Below are positions 1 through 12,320 of a stretch of DNA of 64,000 bases, piece by piece (position 1 is the stretch's first letter; every line of letters begins with the position of its first letter). Source of the DNA: Cranoglanis bouderius. Lineage: Eukaryota; Chordata; Actinopteri; Siluriformes; Cranoglanididae. The notes beneath the pieces are model-generated. The model saw nothing but the letters and a program-made list of their open reading frames with translations, made no database searches and was not told the DNA's origin. The position numbers and the translations under genes were made by a program. The stretch covers positions 25,203,769 to 25,267,768 of the forward strand of contig CM042540.1 in the NCBI GenBank assembly GCA_023630585.1, in the 5' to 3' direction.

Positions 1-149
1 TTCCACATTCTTACAGTACATGGACAAAGATCATTTATATAATGCTCAGATGCTGTTGTGGTTGTGAAGGGGTTGTGTATCAGTAACTACATGAGATAAA
101 AACTCCACTCATTAACCGAATAACAAGGAACCTGAAATTTACGCAATAG

Positions 150-985
150 GTCAGGTTGGGTCAGTCCATCTAAAGTGGTCCAATAATTGTAAAGTTGGAC
201 CGTTTTTAATTTTTCAAAAAATAAAAAAAATGGTTTTAAGTGATTACCTCTACAGTATGTATTGACATTGCAAAACCATTTTTTAAACTAAAACCTCAGT
301 ATCTCAGCTCAGGATGGTCCTAGCTCCTTGGAACAAATAATCATCTCTAGACCACATTACAAAGTACATAGACCTATACATTTTGCAGATTCCTGATGTA
401 ATGCTTAAGATTGCTCAGGGTCAAGTACAATATAAGATTGTTTATGGTCAATTTATAATGGGAAGGGTTCGAGTCTCAGTCTTAATTTTAGGTCTAACCT
501 AGGGGGTACCTACGTAAGTATAGTGTGCATGCAGAACATTTCAGGTTCAAGACTTCTCTTTTTTTTAATGGGGGCAAGAAAGTTTTTTTCAAATTCCCCT
601 CAATTTCGGGTTGAATATTTCTGGTGGGGGACCAGATATGAACCTGAAATTTTCACAGAAATAAGTCCTTTATAGTAGCATTCTGCCGTAGAAATCTGGG
701 GAAAAGCATAGTTTATTCATGCATTTTGAGAAATGAACAAATGTAATATGAGCCGAGATATTGAGGTTTCCATAAACAGCTGTATAACCAAAATTTGTTG
801 AATGCCATGAAACAAAGATTGCCATTGTAGTTAAACCAAGTAAAAATAAATAAATAAATAAACTGGTGGCTTTGCAATGCTAATACATAGAGGTAATCAC
901 TCAAAAAAAATTAGGGAAATTAAAAATGATCAAGCAACTTGTATTTTGGACCACTTGAGATGGAATGACCCAGTTATATTTCCTT
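150..985. mobile_element. Foldback-like non-autonomous DNA element
   Basis: The two ends are long imperfect inverted repeats. The left arm (about 150-275) reads through a GGTCAGTCCATCT motif, then AGTGGTCCAA, a T-rich stretch and GTGATTACCTCTA. The same blocks return in reverse complement at about 865-985, ending in GATGGAATGACCC. The roughly 590-bp interior has no meaningful reading frame. This is the layout of a foldback or MITE-like DNA transposon. I cannot name the family and see no clear target-site duplication, so the outer limits are approximate. Confidence 0.55.
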
Positions 986-1261
986 AAACTTTTACTGAGA
1001 TATTGCCTGATGGTCTAAAAAAATTACCCACAGCCCCAGATCTGTTCCATTGCTCCAGTGACCTCTCTATATCCAGAGTTTACTTCTGCTAATTCCTTTT
1101 TCTCCCGTTGTTTAACTATGTTATGTAATTCAAAGAATCTTTAAACTACATGAAGCACAACCTATTGTTCTTTATCTATTTTTATTATGTATCATGTCTC
1201 AAAGCCTCATTGTCTAGTGAAGTTGTTGTTCTAAATATTTAATATTTAATTTAATTTGCAA

Positions 1262-1327
1262 ACAAATGAATTTCACTGTGCTGTAATGTATATGTGACAA
1301 AGTCTTCTTCTTCTTCTTCTTCTTCTA
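1262..1327 (+). repeat. 3' end of a SINE with (CTT)n tail
   Basis: The stretch carries the phrase AATTTCACTGTGCTGTAATGT followed by a short (TTC/CTT)n tail. The same phrase ends the fuller SINE copy at 2104-2345, so this is a truncated second copy of that family. Confidence 0.5.
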
Positions 1328-1329
1328 AA

Positions 1330-1960
1330 AAAAAAAAAGTTGTAAAATTTGGCAAACTGATTGGGGACGGTCTAAGGAGCATGCTGACCAAATTTGGGTC
1401 AAGTGCTGCCAACGCCCTAGTGTCACCATCGAGTCAAATTTGGGCCTAATTTGGAAGTATGTTTATGGTCATAACTTTTGAATCATGTGTCCAAAATTTA
1501 AACGTCAGGCATCACTAGATTCCCTTGGTCGAGACAAGTTTAATGCTATGACATCAATTTGCAAATCAAAAGAATTTTGAATACTCCAAATGGTTGGCCA
1601 TAACTGGCCAATGAATCTGACAGCAAAGCAGCCAAACAGGAAGTGAGGCTGTATCTCAGCAACGATTTTGCGCACTGGCACAAAACTTGGTAAGCTTCTT
1701 CAAGGCCATGCCCTGAGGCTAAGCAACAAATTTCATCACAGCACCACTTACTGGTCAAAGGTTCCATCTAAGTGCCTTTTTTGCTACTCCTCCAAATTTT
1801 GTCCAATCATCACCAAATGTGGTGGTCAAAAGATACACATCATGAGTGACTCTACAAATCACTCTTGAATCCCTTTGCCTAAAGTTATGTCTCTGCTTTC
1901 CTGTGATTGCTTAAGCTAAAACTGTAGCACATCTGGGAATGTGTGGTTCACTGAGTCTGG
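1330..1960. other. Gene-free stretch, probable old repeat
   Basis: No gene was recognised. The sequence has the look of an old dispersed repeat (phrases such as CCAAATTTGGGTCAAGTGC), but I cannot name a family. The open frames here are short and resemble nothing known. Confidence 0.4.
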
Positions 1961-2096
1961 GTCTTCTTCTTCTTCTTCTTCTTCTTCTTCTTCTTCTTCT
2001 TCTTCTTCTTCTTCTTCTTCTTCTTCTTCTTCTTCTTCTTCTTCTTCTTCTTCTTCTTCTTCTTCTTCTTCTTCTTCTTCTTCTTCTTCTTCTTCA
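1961..2096 (+). repeat. (CTT)n trinucleotide microsatellite
   Basis: About 44 uninterrupted CTT units. It creates artefactual poly-Ser and poly-Glu reading frames on the two strands. It lies directly before a SINE whose own family tail is CTT-rich, so the tract may descend from a SINE tail. Confidence 0.95.
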
Positions 2097-2103
2097 CAGC
2101 AGT

Positions 2104-2345
2104 ACATAGTTCAGTGGTGGCTTTGCAGTTAAGGCTCTGGGTTACTGATCAGAAGCTTGGGGGTTCAAGCCCCATGACTGCCAAACTGCCACTGTTGGGT
2201 CCTTGGGCAAGGCCCTTAACCTCACCTCCTCCAGGGGTACTGTACCATGGCTGACCATGCACTCTGACCCCAGCTTCCTAACAACCTCAGATATGTGAAG
2301 AAAAGAATTTCACTGTGCTGTAATGTATTTGTGAAAAAATAGAAG
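2104..2345 (+). mobile_element. tRNA-derived SINE copy
   Basis: A 5' tRNA-like part carries an A-box-like GTGGCTTTGCAGTTAAGG and a good B box, GGTTCAAGCCC, at about 2162-2172. It is followed by the body and by AATTTCACTGTGCTGTAATG at the 3' end, which is shared with the fragment at 1262-1327. The order of a pol III promoter followed by an unrelated tail is diagnostic of tRNA SINEs, and there is no coding capacity. Confidence 0.7.
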
Positions 2346-3514
2346 GCTGCTTCAATGGGTGAAGCTTTTTGTATTTGCATGTCTGTGAGCTTTAGCTGCT
2401 ATGTTTATCATCTAAAAGCCAGCAGTGAAAGTCATTAGGAAATTGAGATGAACCTCTATACTACAATTGGTGTATTTGCTTTGAGTCCCTGGATATTCAA
2501 GGAATTTTTTTTAAATTCCACTGTCCAAAGTTTAACACTGCATCTTAATTTCCATGTTCCCATGGGACTAGCCTTTTCCCCACACCCATGCTGTGATGTT
2601 CTTCTGGTGGGTTGACCTCTGTGCCCTTGTCTTTTTGTGCTGTCCATGCTTTATGCCAGCGCACTTTGACTTTCAGCTCAGAACTAGGCCTAAGTAAGGA
2701 GCATCTTTTTTTGTAGATCAATAGTTTCTGGTTCTATCCATGTCAGCACTGTCAAAACAAAATCCATTAGCAGAACCAGAGTTCTTTCTCCCATAGCATG
2801 AAGCCCCCAACCAAACAAGGACTTCAAAACATGCTGCCAAAACCACCGCTAGTTAGTGTGATTGCTCTACACTAGGGGATAGCAAAGTTTGGCCTGTGGG
2901 CCAAATTCACGTCACCTTTTACATGGGAAATTACCTGTATCTCAATGGAAATCACTAGATCAGGCAATTCGTGCCACAGACTGATAAAACCTTGCATGCG
3001 AAATTTGTCTCAAGTTTGTTTCAAGTTAGTCTCAAGTCAACTTTTGTAAAATCTTGGTGCGTCTGAAACAGATAGCAGCTGTCTTGATGACTTAATGACA
3101 GTCTCATTACTAGGTGTCTTAAAATAAATTTTGACAGGATATAATTACCTGGGATTATTTATACTGGTCATTTTATAGAAAGTACAATGCAACATAATTT
3201 TTCCAGACACATGCATTCACAGTCCGAAAAAAAGAAAAAAAAAAGACAGATTCAGACGGGACTAAAATCCTAAAGATACCCCTGTAATAATTACATTACC
3301 CCAGCTCCCCATATAAAAGTAGTCCAATCTGAACAGGGATTTTGGCCTAGGCCAGACTAACACAGGTAAATTTTAAAATGCAACATGTAACAGTCAAAAA
3401 ACATTACAGTTGAAGATAACAGATTAAATATTTGGACACTAAATCAACTAGATCTTATCTAAAATAAAATTACATTTCCACATAAACTTGGTCAGCTTGG
3501 TCTCCCCTACTGTG
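2346..3514. other. Gene-free intronic stretch
   Basis: Nothing recognisable. AT-rich sequence with an A-rich run near 3230-3243 and no credible reading frame or RNA gene. If the ak5 assignment is right, this is intron sequence. Confidence 0.5.
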
Positions 3515-3858
3515 CAGTTGTCGAGCGAGGAGTCCTGGGGCACAGCCTGTGTTTCAATTCATCCTAAAAGTGTTCAGTGGAGTTGAGGTCAGGGCTCTGT
3601 GCAGGCCCCTTGAGTTCTTTCACTCCAAACTTGGCAAATCATGTCTTCATGAACCTCGCTTTGTGCACAGTGGAATTTTCATGATGAAACAGGTTTGGAC
3701 TAGGCCCCTTAGTTCCAGTGAAGGGAAATTGTAATGCTACTGCATTCAAAGACATTCTATACAATTGTGTGCTTCCAACCTTGTGGCAACAGTTTGGGGA
3801 AGGCCCACATATGGGTGTAATGGCCAGGTGTCCACAAACTTTTGGCCATATAGTGTAT
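3515..3858 (-). mobile_element. Degenerate Tc1-like fragment
   Basis: The sequence ends in AACTTTTGGCCATATAGTGT, a Tc1-type terminal repeat also seen at 36010-36480 and 57957-58262. The body (ATTCTATACAATTGTGTGCTT and a GTTTGGGGAAGGCCC phrase) matches those copies. The family transposase would run on the minus strand. It is too decayed to encode a protein. Confidence 0.7.
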
Positions 3859-4059
3859 TTTGAAATGGTAATTATGTCAAAACCTCATAATACTAGCTCT
3901 CTATAATGCTAGCAATACTTGAACAGAATTGTGTGGAACAGTCATAACCCATCTAAATCAATGAGTAAAATTTTAAAGTAAAAAATGAACAGCTGGGCTG
4001 TTCATTTTTAATTTTACATCACACACTATGGTTTCATTTTCACTCGGATTCTTGGTGTC

Positions 4060-4175
4060 TGTTCATCATGGCAGGTAATTAAATTATCCTTGCCACCATC
4101 GCCTCTGGCTTGCTCATTAGGGATCAATTTTACTTTATATAGTAAAAACACTATATAAATAAAATTGAAATTGAA
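4060..4175 (+). mobile_element. L2-type LINE 3' tail fragment
   Basis: The phrase CTTGCCACCATCGCCTCTGG, followed by CTTGCTCATTAGGGATCAAT and a tail of ATAAATAAAATTGAAATTGAA, closely matches the 3' end of the L2 copy at 25511-27632. It is a strongly 5'-truncated insertion. Confidence 0.7.
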
Positions 4176-5330
4176 AACCTTTCCTATGTCTGAGTGTCAG
4201 TATGTCAGTGGCCAGTCTGAATGTGAAGCCCAACACTTAAAGTACCTACTGTACTAGAAGTTCACATCTGGCTTGATTCATGGACTATAATAAACACAGT
4301 GACCCATCTCAATCCCCTGTGACCGAATTCACTTCACAATACCCGCATAATTCAACCCTCCTCCTGCTGGCAAGAACCAGGAACAGGGCCCCTGATCAAA
4401 TAAGATTAATTTCTCCACAAAGGCATATATAGATTGTAACCACAGCTGCTTATGAGGCCTTCACCTCACAAGTCTGCAGATTTCAGATGCTATGTAGTTG
4501 AAAAGCAACTTAGCTCCAGCATATGGACAGCCTTAGCCATAGCAAACACATACTGTACATCTGTTCCAACTGATTCAAAAATCTTCACAAAAAAAAAAAA
4601 AAAAAAAAAAAAGATCATGGTTAACTGATTCAGATTATATCTGTGCCATTTTGAGCTACAGTGGGGCATTTACAGCTGTATGATTTATCCGAGGCAACAC
4701 TCGCCACCAGGATTTCTGTGTAAGGACAAAGCTCAAACCTCACTCAGCCATGGAGTGAAATTGGTGCAGCATGTTTTGTCTCAGGTGTTCATCTCGCCCA
4801 ATCGTTTATTGATGTTTCAGAGGTGCAGTGCATAGGTGAGAAGCTGGGGGAAAGAGTGGAGTGATGCAAAGAAAACTACTCACTGGAGGAGATCGTAATG
4901 GCCTCTGGCAGGTTCCTATGACCATGTCAGTGTGGATAAAGTCAGAAAGCGGAGCCACCCAGCTCCCAAGCAGGTCTGAGTCCTGCCCCAAGCCTCTGGT
5001 CCTTCTTTTCAGGTATCCTTCACTGTGAAATGTCCTTATGAACACCTCAGGTGCTCTATGTGGCTCCATGAACACTGGGATTTATGGGCACACAGTGTTT
5101 TTTTTTTTTTAATCATGTATTTAGTTATTGCAGGTAGTTACAGGAAAATTTAAACAAAAGACTGAAAACAAAGAACATTGTGACATGCAATTAATGAAAA
5201 CAGTTTTTTTTTTTAATGGTGACTGAAATCACATGATTACTGGTCTAGAAGCATAGTGAAACCACATAGTGCACCTTTAAACATCTGTACTGATGTGTTG
5301 GTGCATTAAGCCTATTTCATTCAGCACACT

Positions 5331-5334
<4 letters not shown>
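4176..5334. other. Gene-free intronic stretch
   Basis: No gene recognised. It holds a poly(A) run at about 4588-4612. The open frame at 4806-5075 on the minus strand shows no conserved motif and no splice context. Confidence 0.45.

Positions 5335-5374
<40 letters not shown>
5335..5374 (+). repeat. (GA)n microsatellite
   Basis: About 19 GA units in otherwise unremarkable AT-rich sequence. Confidence 0.9.
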
Positions 5375-5377
<3 letters not shown>

Positions 5378-6858
5378 CATACAGTGGACCTTATCTATAC
5401 ATCAAACCATGCAGGGCTTATATTGCTGAAAAAGAAAATTCCATGGATGCCCCCTAGTGGATTTCTGTTATTACTGCATTAAGCTTATTGTGAATGAAAT
5501 ATTCTCTGTAAAATTGATGCAGTATGGTTGCTCCAATTTATAGATGGCCATATGAGTAATTTGGCAACTGGGGAAGAAAGAAACTGGCAAATTATTACTA
5601 GTTGGGTCAGGGGGTGTGCACCTTGGCCAGAAAATTGTGGAGGAGCAGCATTTAAATTCATTTACATTTGATAGCAGCATTTATCCATCTGTTTGTCACA
5701 CATATTGTATATAAACACACCAGATAAACAGAGCTAACAGAATGCCAATGCAAAACTATTCTTATAATATCTCTCTAACAGGGAAAGCACAAAAAGAAGA
5801 CCTACTAGTCATGTTATGTCATTGTTTTTAAATTTGAATATTTATCAGCACTAGGCGTTCAAAAAGCAGACTCTGGGCCAAAAGCTGATTCCAGAATAAA
5901 TATGGCTGTGTTCAGGCATAGAATGCCTAGTTATGGCAATGACAACTATATTGTGAGGCAGAAATGGTCCAACATTTAAGTATTTCACAGCATTTGTAAT
6001 CTGGGCCAAAAACAGCTGGAATGCAAACAGCCATATGTAATTTGTATGTGGCATTTAACCAAGCTTTAGTTCAAATCATGACTCAGGAAGGCTGGGTTGT
6101 GGCTGTGTTTAAGAAGCCAAATTCAGAAAGGTTTATCATTATTATCATCATTCCACAGTGGTATGTGGTTCAGATGAAAATGGTAAGTGTGGGCTAGAAC
6201 TGGATCATCACTCACTTGAAAGTTGGGATATAGAACCCACAAACTACCTAATAGAACAGCACTCAGTCTAGTACATCTGATGTAACTGATGTAACTGCTG
6301 GATGAATTCTATTAACCAACTAGAAATATACATATTGCCCACATATGTGTATATACATAAACAAATATTCTTCCTGAAAGTTCCAAAAATCCTTCAATCA
6401 TTTGATAAGTTAAATTAATTGCATACTTTCAGACTGTCTAAATCAGCCAAATTATGCTAATGAGTATGACAGTTTGCTGTTCAAAAGACTATCTTAAATG
6501 CAACCTGTGATGAATAGGAAGCTGGGCTGATGCTGATTTGCCATTGGTTTTCTCTCCACCTTAAGGTGGTGTATACATGTCTTATGTTTAACCAGACGCT
6601 TAATTTTTTATTCAGATTTTCTGATGCAGACTGCATGTGGCTTTGACAAAGGAAAACGTCCTATTTTTTTAGGAGACTCATCCACTGGTGCACACAGGCA
6701 CTGCACCTACCGATGTGAAGCGATGATGTAATGTCTATAGAGAGCACCTCCCCCTCAGTATGGGACATTCTGCACAGATTTGAGGACTGGTGCATTGAGC
6801 CACCTTCATTCTCTTTTTCTCCGTAGGAATAAATGCCTACACACACAAACACACGCAC

Positions 6859-6864
<6 letters not shown>
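5375..6864. other. Gene-free intronic stretch
   Basis: No coding, RNA or repeat family recognised. Reading frames are short and unrelated to each other. Confidence 0.45.

Positions 6865-6946
<82 letters not shown>
6865..6946 (+). repeat. (TA)n microsatellite
   Basis: About 40 TA units ending exactly where the terminal repeat of the next transposon begins. This is consistent with a Tc1-type insertion into a TA tract, or with expansion of the target TA. Confidence 0.95.
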
Positions 6947-6948
<2 letters not shown>

Positions 6949-6951
<3 letters not shown>

Positions 6952-7460
6952 TACTGTGCTTTAGGCAAACTTTTTAGATTTTTATTTTATGACTTCTATA
7001 TTATCAAGTCAGTACAAAAAACATTTCAGATTCCCAAACATTAGTTTTCTAGCACAAAATTAAATGTTACAGAAAAATGTTTGTATGTCATTAAAGAAAG
7101 CAGCATATTACGTAAGAGACACTTTTCAGACAAAAAACACAATGAAGGGTGCGTTTTGCTGCAAAAATAAGAAGCAAGTGCGAAAGTCAAAGTCTTCAGA
7201 AGAACTGTGGCTGGTTCTGCAAGATGCTTACCCAATAATTTCCTTATAAAACTGCATACATTGTACCGGAGACTATTATTTTAACTACTATTTATTTTTT
7301 GTCACACCAAATATTGACTTTGTTTCATTTACTACTGTTTACTGCTCTTTGCAGTATTTATTTATTTATTTTTAATGTAGAAACATTTAATTTCATTATT
7401 TTGAAGGCATCTTTGCTCTACAGAATTTCATTGCATGTGCCTAAAAATTGCACAGTACTG
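6949..7460. mobile_element. Non-autonomous TA-flanked transposon, copy 1
   Basis: The left end reads CAGTACTGTGC and the right end GCACAGTACTG, a near-palindromic terminal repeat flanked by TA. The interior has no transposase. A second copy at about 12524-13004 shares most of the interior (for example CAGCATATTACGTA and AAATAAGAAGCAAGTG). It behaves as a MITE, probably mobilised by a Tc1/mariner transposase. Confidence 0.75.
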
Positions 7461-7469
7461 TACAGTGGG

Positions 7470-8174
<705 letters not shown>

Positions 8175-8349
8175 TATCTTTTCTATTTAACATAATTTTG
8201 ATGTATTCCTTTTACCCACGCTTGCATCTTTGAGCAGGAGTTGTTGTTCATTTGTCTATCGATGAAAGAAGAGACCTTTAAAAAGATGTAGGCTATAACT
8301 GAAATTAGCTCTCAGTTGCCAAAAAGGTTTAAGAGAGTTTTCAGGATAT

Positions 8350-9135
8350 AGGTTACAGTGGTGCTTGAAAGTTTGTGAACTCCTTAGAATTTTCTATATA
8401 TCTGCATAAATATGACCTAAAACATCATCAGATTTTCACACAAGTCCTAAAAGTAGACAAAGAACCCAGTTAAACAAATGAGACAAAAAAAATGTACTTG
8501 GTCATTTATTTTTTAAGGAAAACATTCCAATATTACATATCTGTGGGTGGCAAAAGTATGTGAACCTCTATGATTAGCAGTTCATTTTATGATGAAATTA
8601 GAGTCAGGTGTCTGACCTATACAAAACACATGTTTGTGGAAGTGTATCATGGCACAAACAAAGGAGATTCCTGAGGACCTCTGAAAAAGAGTTGTTGATG
8701 CTCATCAGGCTGGAAAAGGTTACAAAACCATCTCTAAAAAGTTTGGATTCCACCAATCCACAGTCAGACAGATTGTGTACAAATGGAGGAAATTCAAGAC
8801 CATTGTATATTACCAGGAGTAATCGACCAACAAAGATCACTCCAAGAGCAAGACGTAATAGTCCACGAGGTCACAAAGGAACCCAGGGTAACTTCTAAGC
8901 AACTAAAGGCCTCTCTCACATTGGCTAATGTTAATGTTCATGTGTCCACTACCAGGAGAACTCTGAACAACAACCATGCATGGCATGGTTAAAGAAGAAT
9001 AAAGTTAATGTTTTGGAATGGTCAAAGTCCTGAGCTTAATCGAATAGAAATGTTGTGGAAGGACCTGAAGCAAGCAGTTCATGTGAGATAACCCACTAAC
9101 ATCCCAGAGTTGTTCTGAGCTGTTCTGTACTGAGG
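8350..9135 (+). mobile_element. Internally deleted Tc1-like element
   Basis: It begins with a terminal-repeat phrase, ACAGTGGTGCTTGAAAGTTTG. From about 8685 one frame encodes the N-terminal helix-turn-helix of a Tc1 transposase (HQAGKGYKTISKKFGFHQS and QIVYKWRKFK). The catalytic core is missing: from about 9000 the sequence jumps to the C-terminal WPQSPELN-type region. It is a dead, internally deleted copy of a family not otherwise complete in the window. Confidence 0.75.
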
Positions 9136-9189
9136 AAGCGGCTCCTGATGCATCCACTCCGGCTTTGAGGGGGTCCTGTATCACAAGGC

Positions 9190-9842
9190 AAGGGCTGTTT
9201 CTCAATTTTAAGAACGCAAAGAACGGACATGCGTTCTCATGAAGACCGGTCTTGCCAGGCTACCTTGGAAGAATAAACTCGGAAGGACAGGAGGACATTG
9301 AGCCTATCTTTGCGAGAATTGAGATGTGCTGCGATCTTCCTGTTGCACAATGGACCGTCCCAGCACCTTTCTAGTAGTGGTACAGGACCATCATCTCTTC
9401 AGCGTTACTGTTAAATGGCTGATTGACCAAAAGTTACTTAAGCATGTTTTAATGAAGTGAGCTCACTGTTTGCAACTGTGACCTCATGTTAACTAAAAAC
9501 TAAGCTAACGAGTTTACCATGACCTCAGGATGGAAGCTAGCGTAGTTTAATTAAAATCCAGGGTTGCCAACTCTCACGCATTTGGCGTGAGACACACTTT
9601 CATGCTCTGTCCCACGCTCTCATGCTGCCCAAGTAAATTTTACGCCAAATTAAATAACAAGCCAATTCATATTCACAAATCTGTTGATATAGGGATATAT
9701 ATATAGGGAGAGAGAAAAGAACATATTAATGTTTGGGCAGTTACATGAATTTGAAAAGCTTTAGATTTTTTTTTTTTTTTTACAGTTTCATTTCAGTTTC
9801 TTGTTTTGTATTCTCATGTTTCAAAGGGTTTCAAAGTATACC
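9190..9842. other. Probable short non-autonomous repeats
   Basis: No gene. Two blocks look like dispersed repeats: one from about 9195 (starting TTTCTCAATTTTAAGAACGC) and one at about 9563-9640 (GGGTTGCCAACTCTCACGC). I cannot define their ends or name a family. Confidence 0.35.
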
Positions 9843-10929
9843 TTAAAGGATACCTATTATGCAAAATTCACTTTTACATGGTGCTTAATCATAAATGTGT
9901 GCCGGCAGTGTGTGTGTACACAACCACCCTATAATAGTAAAAATCCACCCACTCCTTTTTTATATTCCCCATTAATCATAAACTGTGTCTCAAAATTTTC
10001 TCTCCAACATGATGTCACGTTGGAACAGGCCCCACCCACTACTGGTGACAGACTCTGCCCTATTAGCATAGATCCTCCCCTGAGTGAGCTGCACACAGTC
10101 CGCCATGTTCTCTGCGCTGGAGCGGCTATAGTGATAAGAAGAATGTCTCAGCTTCATAAGCTTTGTAAGGTTCAGTTGTAGGCTAAGAATGAACATAAGA
10201 GTCTTCATGTACTCCCGGCATCAGAGCCACTGAAGATGCAGTGGAGTAGTTTTATTTTTGAAGGAAATGTGCCCCCAAAAATAGCTACATTCATATATGT
10301 TTGTTCAAATCATTTTACACCAGACTGCTTTGTGAACGAGGGTCAATACAAAGCAGGATTTGCTGAAAAGTTGATTCTCAAGCATGGATGAATACCAGCG
10401 GTTTGTGATCCAGCTTCATATCCAGAAGACGCAAGTATTGCGCTTTATTTTTTGAATGTTTGCAAATCACTTTTACAAATGTGCTTGTTAGCTAATTTCA
10501 CGGCTAATGTGGCTAAAGTTACTATTGTCACTAATTGTATTCACAGAGACCAGAGCTCTGTCGTCATTTTTATTTTTAACCCGAAAATGCTTACTGTCTG
10601 TATAATTCATACATATAGAGCTGAACACCAGTATTTACGGTGTCAGTCATACTAGTTCTCCTGATTTGTTGTTGCCATAGTATCTGAAGCATGAGCTGTA
10701 AAGGCACAGCCCTCTCCTGGAAAGGGGGCGGGGAGCAGCAGCTCATTTGCATTTAAAGAGACCCACACGAAAACAGCATGTTTTTACTTCCACCCAAAAA
10801 TGGGCATTTACAGCATGCTATAATAAATGATCCATTGGATATTTTGATCTGAAACTTCACAGATACATTCTGAGGACACCTGAGACAAATTTTACATCTT
10901 GTAAAAAGTGTCACAATAGTTCTCTTTAA
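9843..10929. mobile_element. TTAA-bounded non-autonomous DNA element
   Basis: Both edges are TTAA: 9843-9846 followed by AGGATACCTATTATG, and 10926-10929 preceded by CAATAGTTCTCT. The reverse complement of the right end matches the left imperfectly (AGAGAACTATTGTG). TTAA is the target of piggyBac-type transposases, but these inverted ends do not look like classical piggyBac ends. The interior has no transposase but carries a decayed THAP-like coding segment. Superfamily assignment is tentative. Confidence 0.5.
10195..10425 (+). pseudogene. Decayed THAP zinc-finger coding segment
   Basis: One frame reads HVLPASEPLKMQW, then FIFEGN, then VCSNHFTPDCFVNEGQYKAG and a KLILKHG block followed by a stop and IPAV. 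This is the order of the C-terminal half of a THAP domain: an invariant Trp, a C-x2-H pair followed by F, and an AVP-like box. The first Cys pair is not evident. The segment lies inside the TTAA-bounded element and is interrupted by a TGA. THAP domains occur in transposases and in genes derived from them. What parent it came from cannot be seen here. Confidence 0.5.
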
Positions 10930-11440
10930 GATCAGTGTTACAGAAGATAATATTTACAAACAAGTTTGTTTGTTTTTTGAGTCCCTGATGTCTTGTGAAT
11001 GTAAAACTTTGCTAAAATAAAAAAAGATTAATGATGTAATTTTATTTTTCAGAAAAACTGTAAACAAAGTAAAATATCATATGGTTTTAAATTTAGGTTT
11101 TGTTCAATTTTGTTGTCGTGTCATGTCAAGTCAACCCTAAATGAGGTAGAGATAACAGATTTATATTTATAAGGTAATGTCCAGATGATAAATGGTGAGT
11201 TTTAAGCCATCTTGATTTACATGAAGGATTGGATCAGACAATAATGGAGTTTCTTATAAAATTATTATTAAAATGTTTATAAAAATGGAAAGACCATTTA
11301 CTAAAAGTTGGGGACTTTGTAAGGTTATATATATATATATAGATATATATATATATAAGCCAGATTTCTAGCTTTTAAGACTCTTAAATATATTCAGCTG
11401 ACTAAGTAGTGCCCGAGTTTAACCGTGGCTACAAAGAGTA
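10930..11440. other. Gene-free intronic stretch with short (TA)n
   Basis: AT-rich sequence with a TA tract at about 11326-11357. No gene or named repeat. Confidence 0.45.
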
Positions 11441-11450
11441 TTGATTCGTC

Positions 11451-12320
11451 ATGGCAAATTGCAGAACTACAACAAAAAATCCAGATAAAACTGAGGAAAC
11501 TCTTGACGCTAACGAAGCCAGTGCTAAGCTAATGGATGCTGAGAGTGTGAACAACGGGCGGGACAGTGAGGTAATCAGGGCTCTCGCTGGCATGAAAACC
11601 TTTTTCTCTTCCAAATTTGAAGGCATCCTGGATGCTATTCAAGAGATAAAAAAAGGACATTTCCGAATTTGGTGGCAGAATCTCAGAAGCGGAGCACCAA
11701 ATTAGCGAAACTGAGGATAACGTGGAAAAGTTACAGAAAACAGTGAGAGTTCTGGAAAGTCGAATTGCAGCACTCAGCTCGGATATGGATGACTTAGAGA
11801 ATCGTAACCAGCGATGAAATTTCCGTTTAGTCAACCAGCCTGAAAAAATGGAAGGGAAGGATACGGTGAACTTTTTGGAAAAGTGGCTGACTGATGTGTT
11901 CGGAGCATCTACCTTTCCAAACCCAGTAGTCATTGAAACAGTGCACAGAATCGGCAGGCCCCTGACAAAGCTGCAGCAGTATCCACGAATCCTTATCATG
12001 CAATTCCTCAACTTCTTCAACCGACAGAGAGTGATTCAGGCTGCCAGAGAGAAGGGAACAGTGAAGTATGAGGAACACAAGGTTTTTCCCAGACTTCTCG
12101 GTAGTGGTGAGGAACAATGAAATAATGAAAGGAATTTGATGATGTGAAGAAGCGTCTCCAATCACTGAACATTCCATACAGATTTGTGTACCCAGCCAAA
12201 CTGAGCTTTCTGTATAATGGACAGTGGAGGATTTGTGAGATGGCGGGGGATGTACAGAAGCACATACAGGAAATCGGAGAAGCATCTGGAGAGCAATGGA
12301 TAGATCGTGACAGTTGACTG
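11451..12320 (+). pseudogene. L1/Tx1-type LINE ORF1 remnant
   Basis: Successive frames read as an L1-type ORF1 protein. There is an acidic N-terminal part; a coiled-coil segment ending DMDDLENRNQR (about 11785-11814), where a TGA follows; an RRM-like block (GKDTVNFLEKWL, IETVHRIGRP, RILIMQFLNF); and a C-terminal block (VKYEEHK, then RLQSLNIPYRF and KLSFLYNGQW in another frame). DLENRN and the HRIG and FLN blocks are characteristic of the family. At least one stop and two frame changes are present. ORF2 (reverse transcriptase) does not follow, so this is an orphan ORF1 fragment. Confidence 0.8.

Noticed and set aside
1916..2132. Poly-Glu / poly-Ser reading frames
   Set aside because: They are translations of the (CTT)n microsatellite, not proteins.
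2161..2173. tRNA gene suggested by the B-box sequence
   Set aside because: No cloverleaf can be drawn, and the box belongs to a tRNA-derived SINE.
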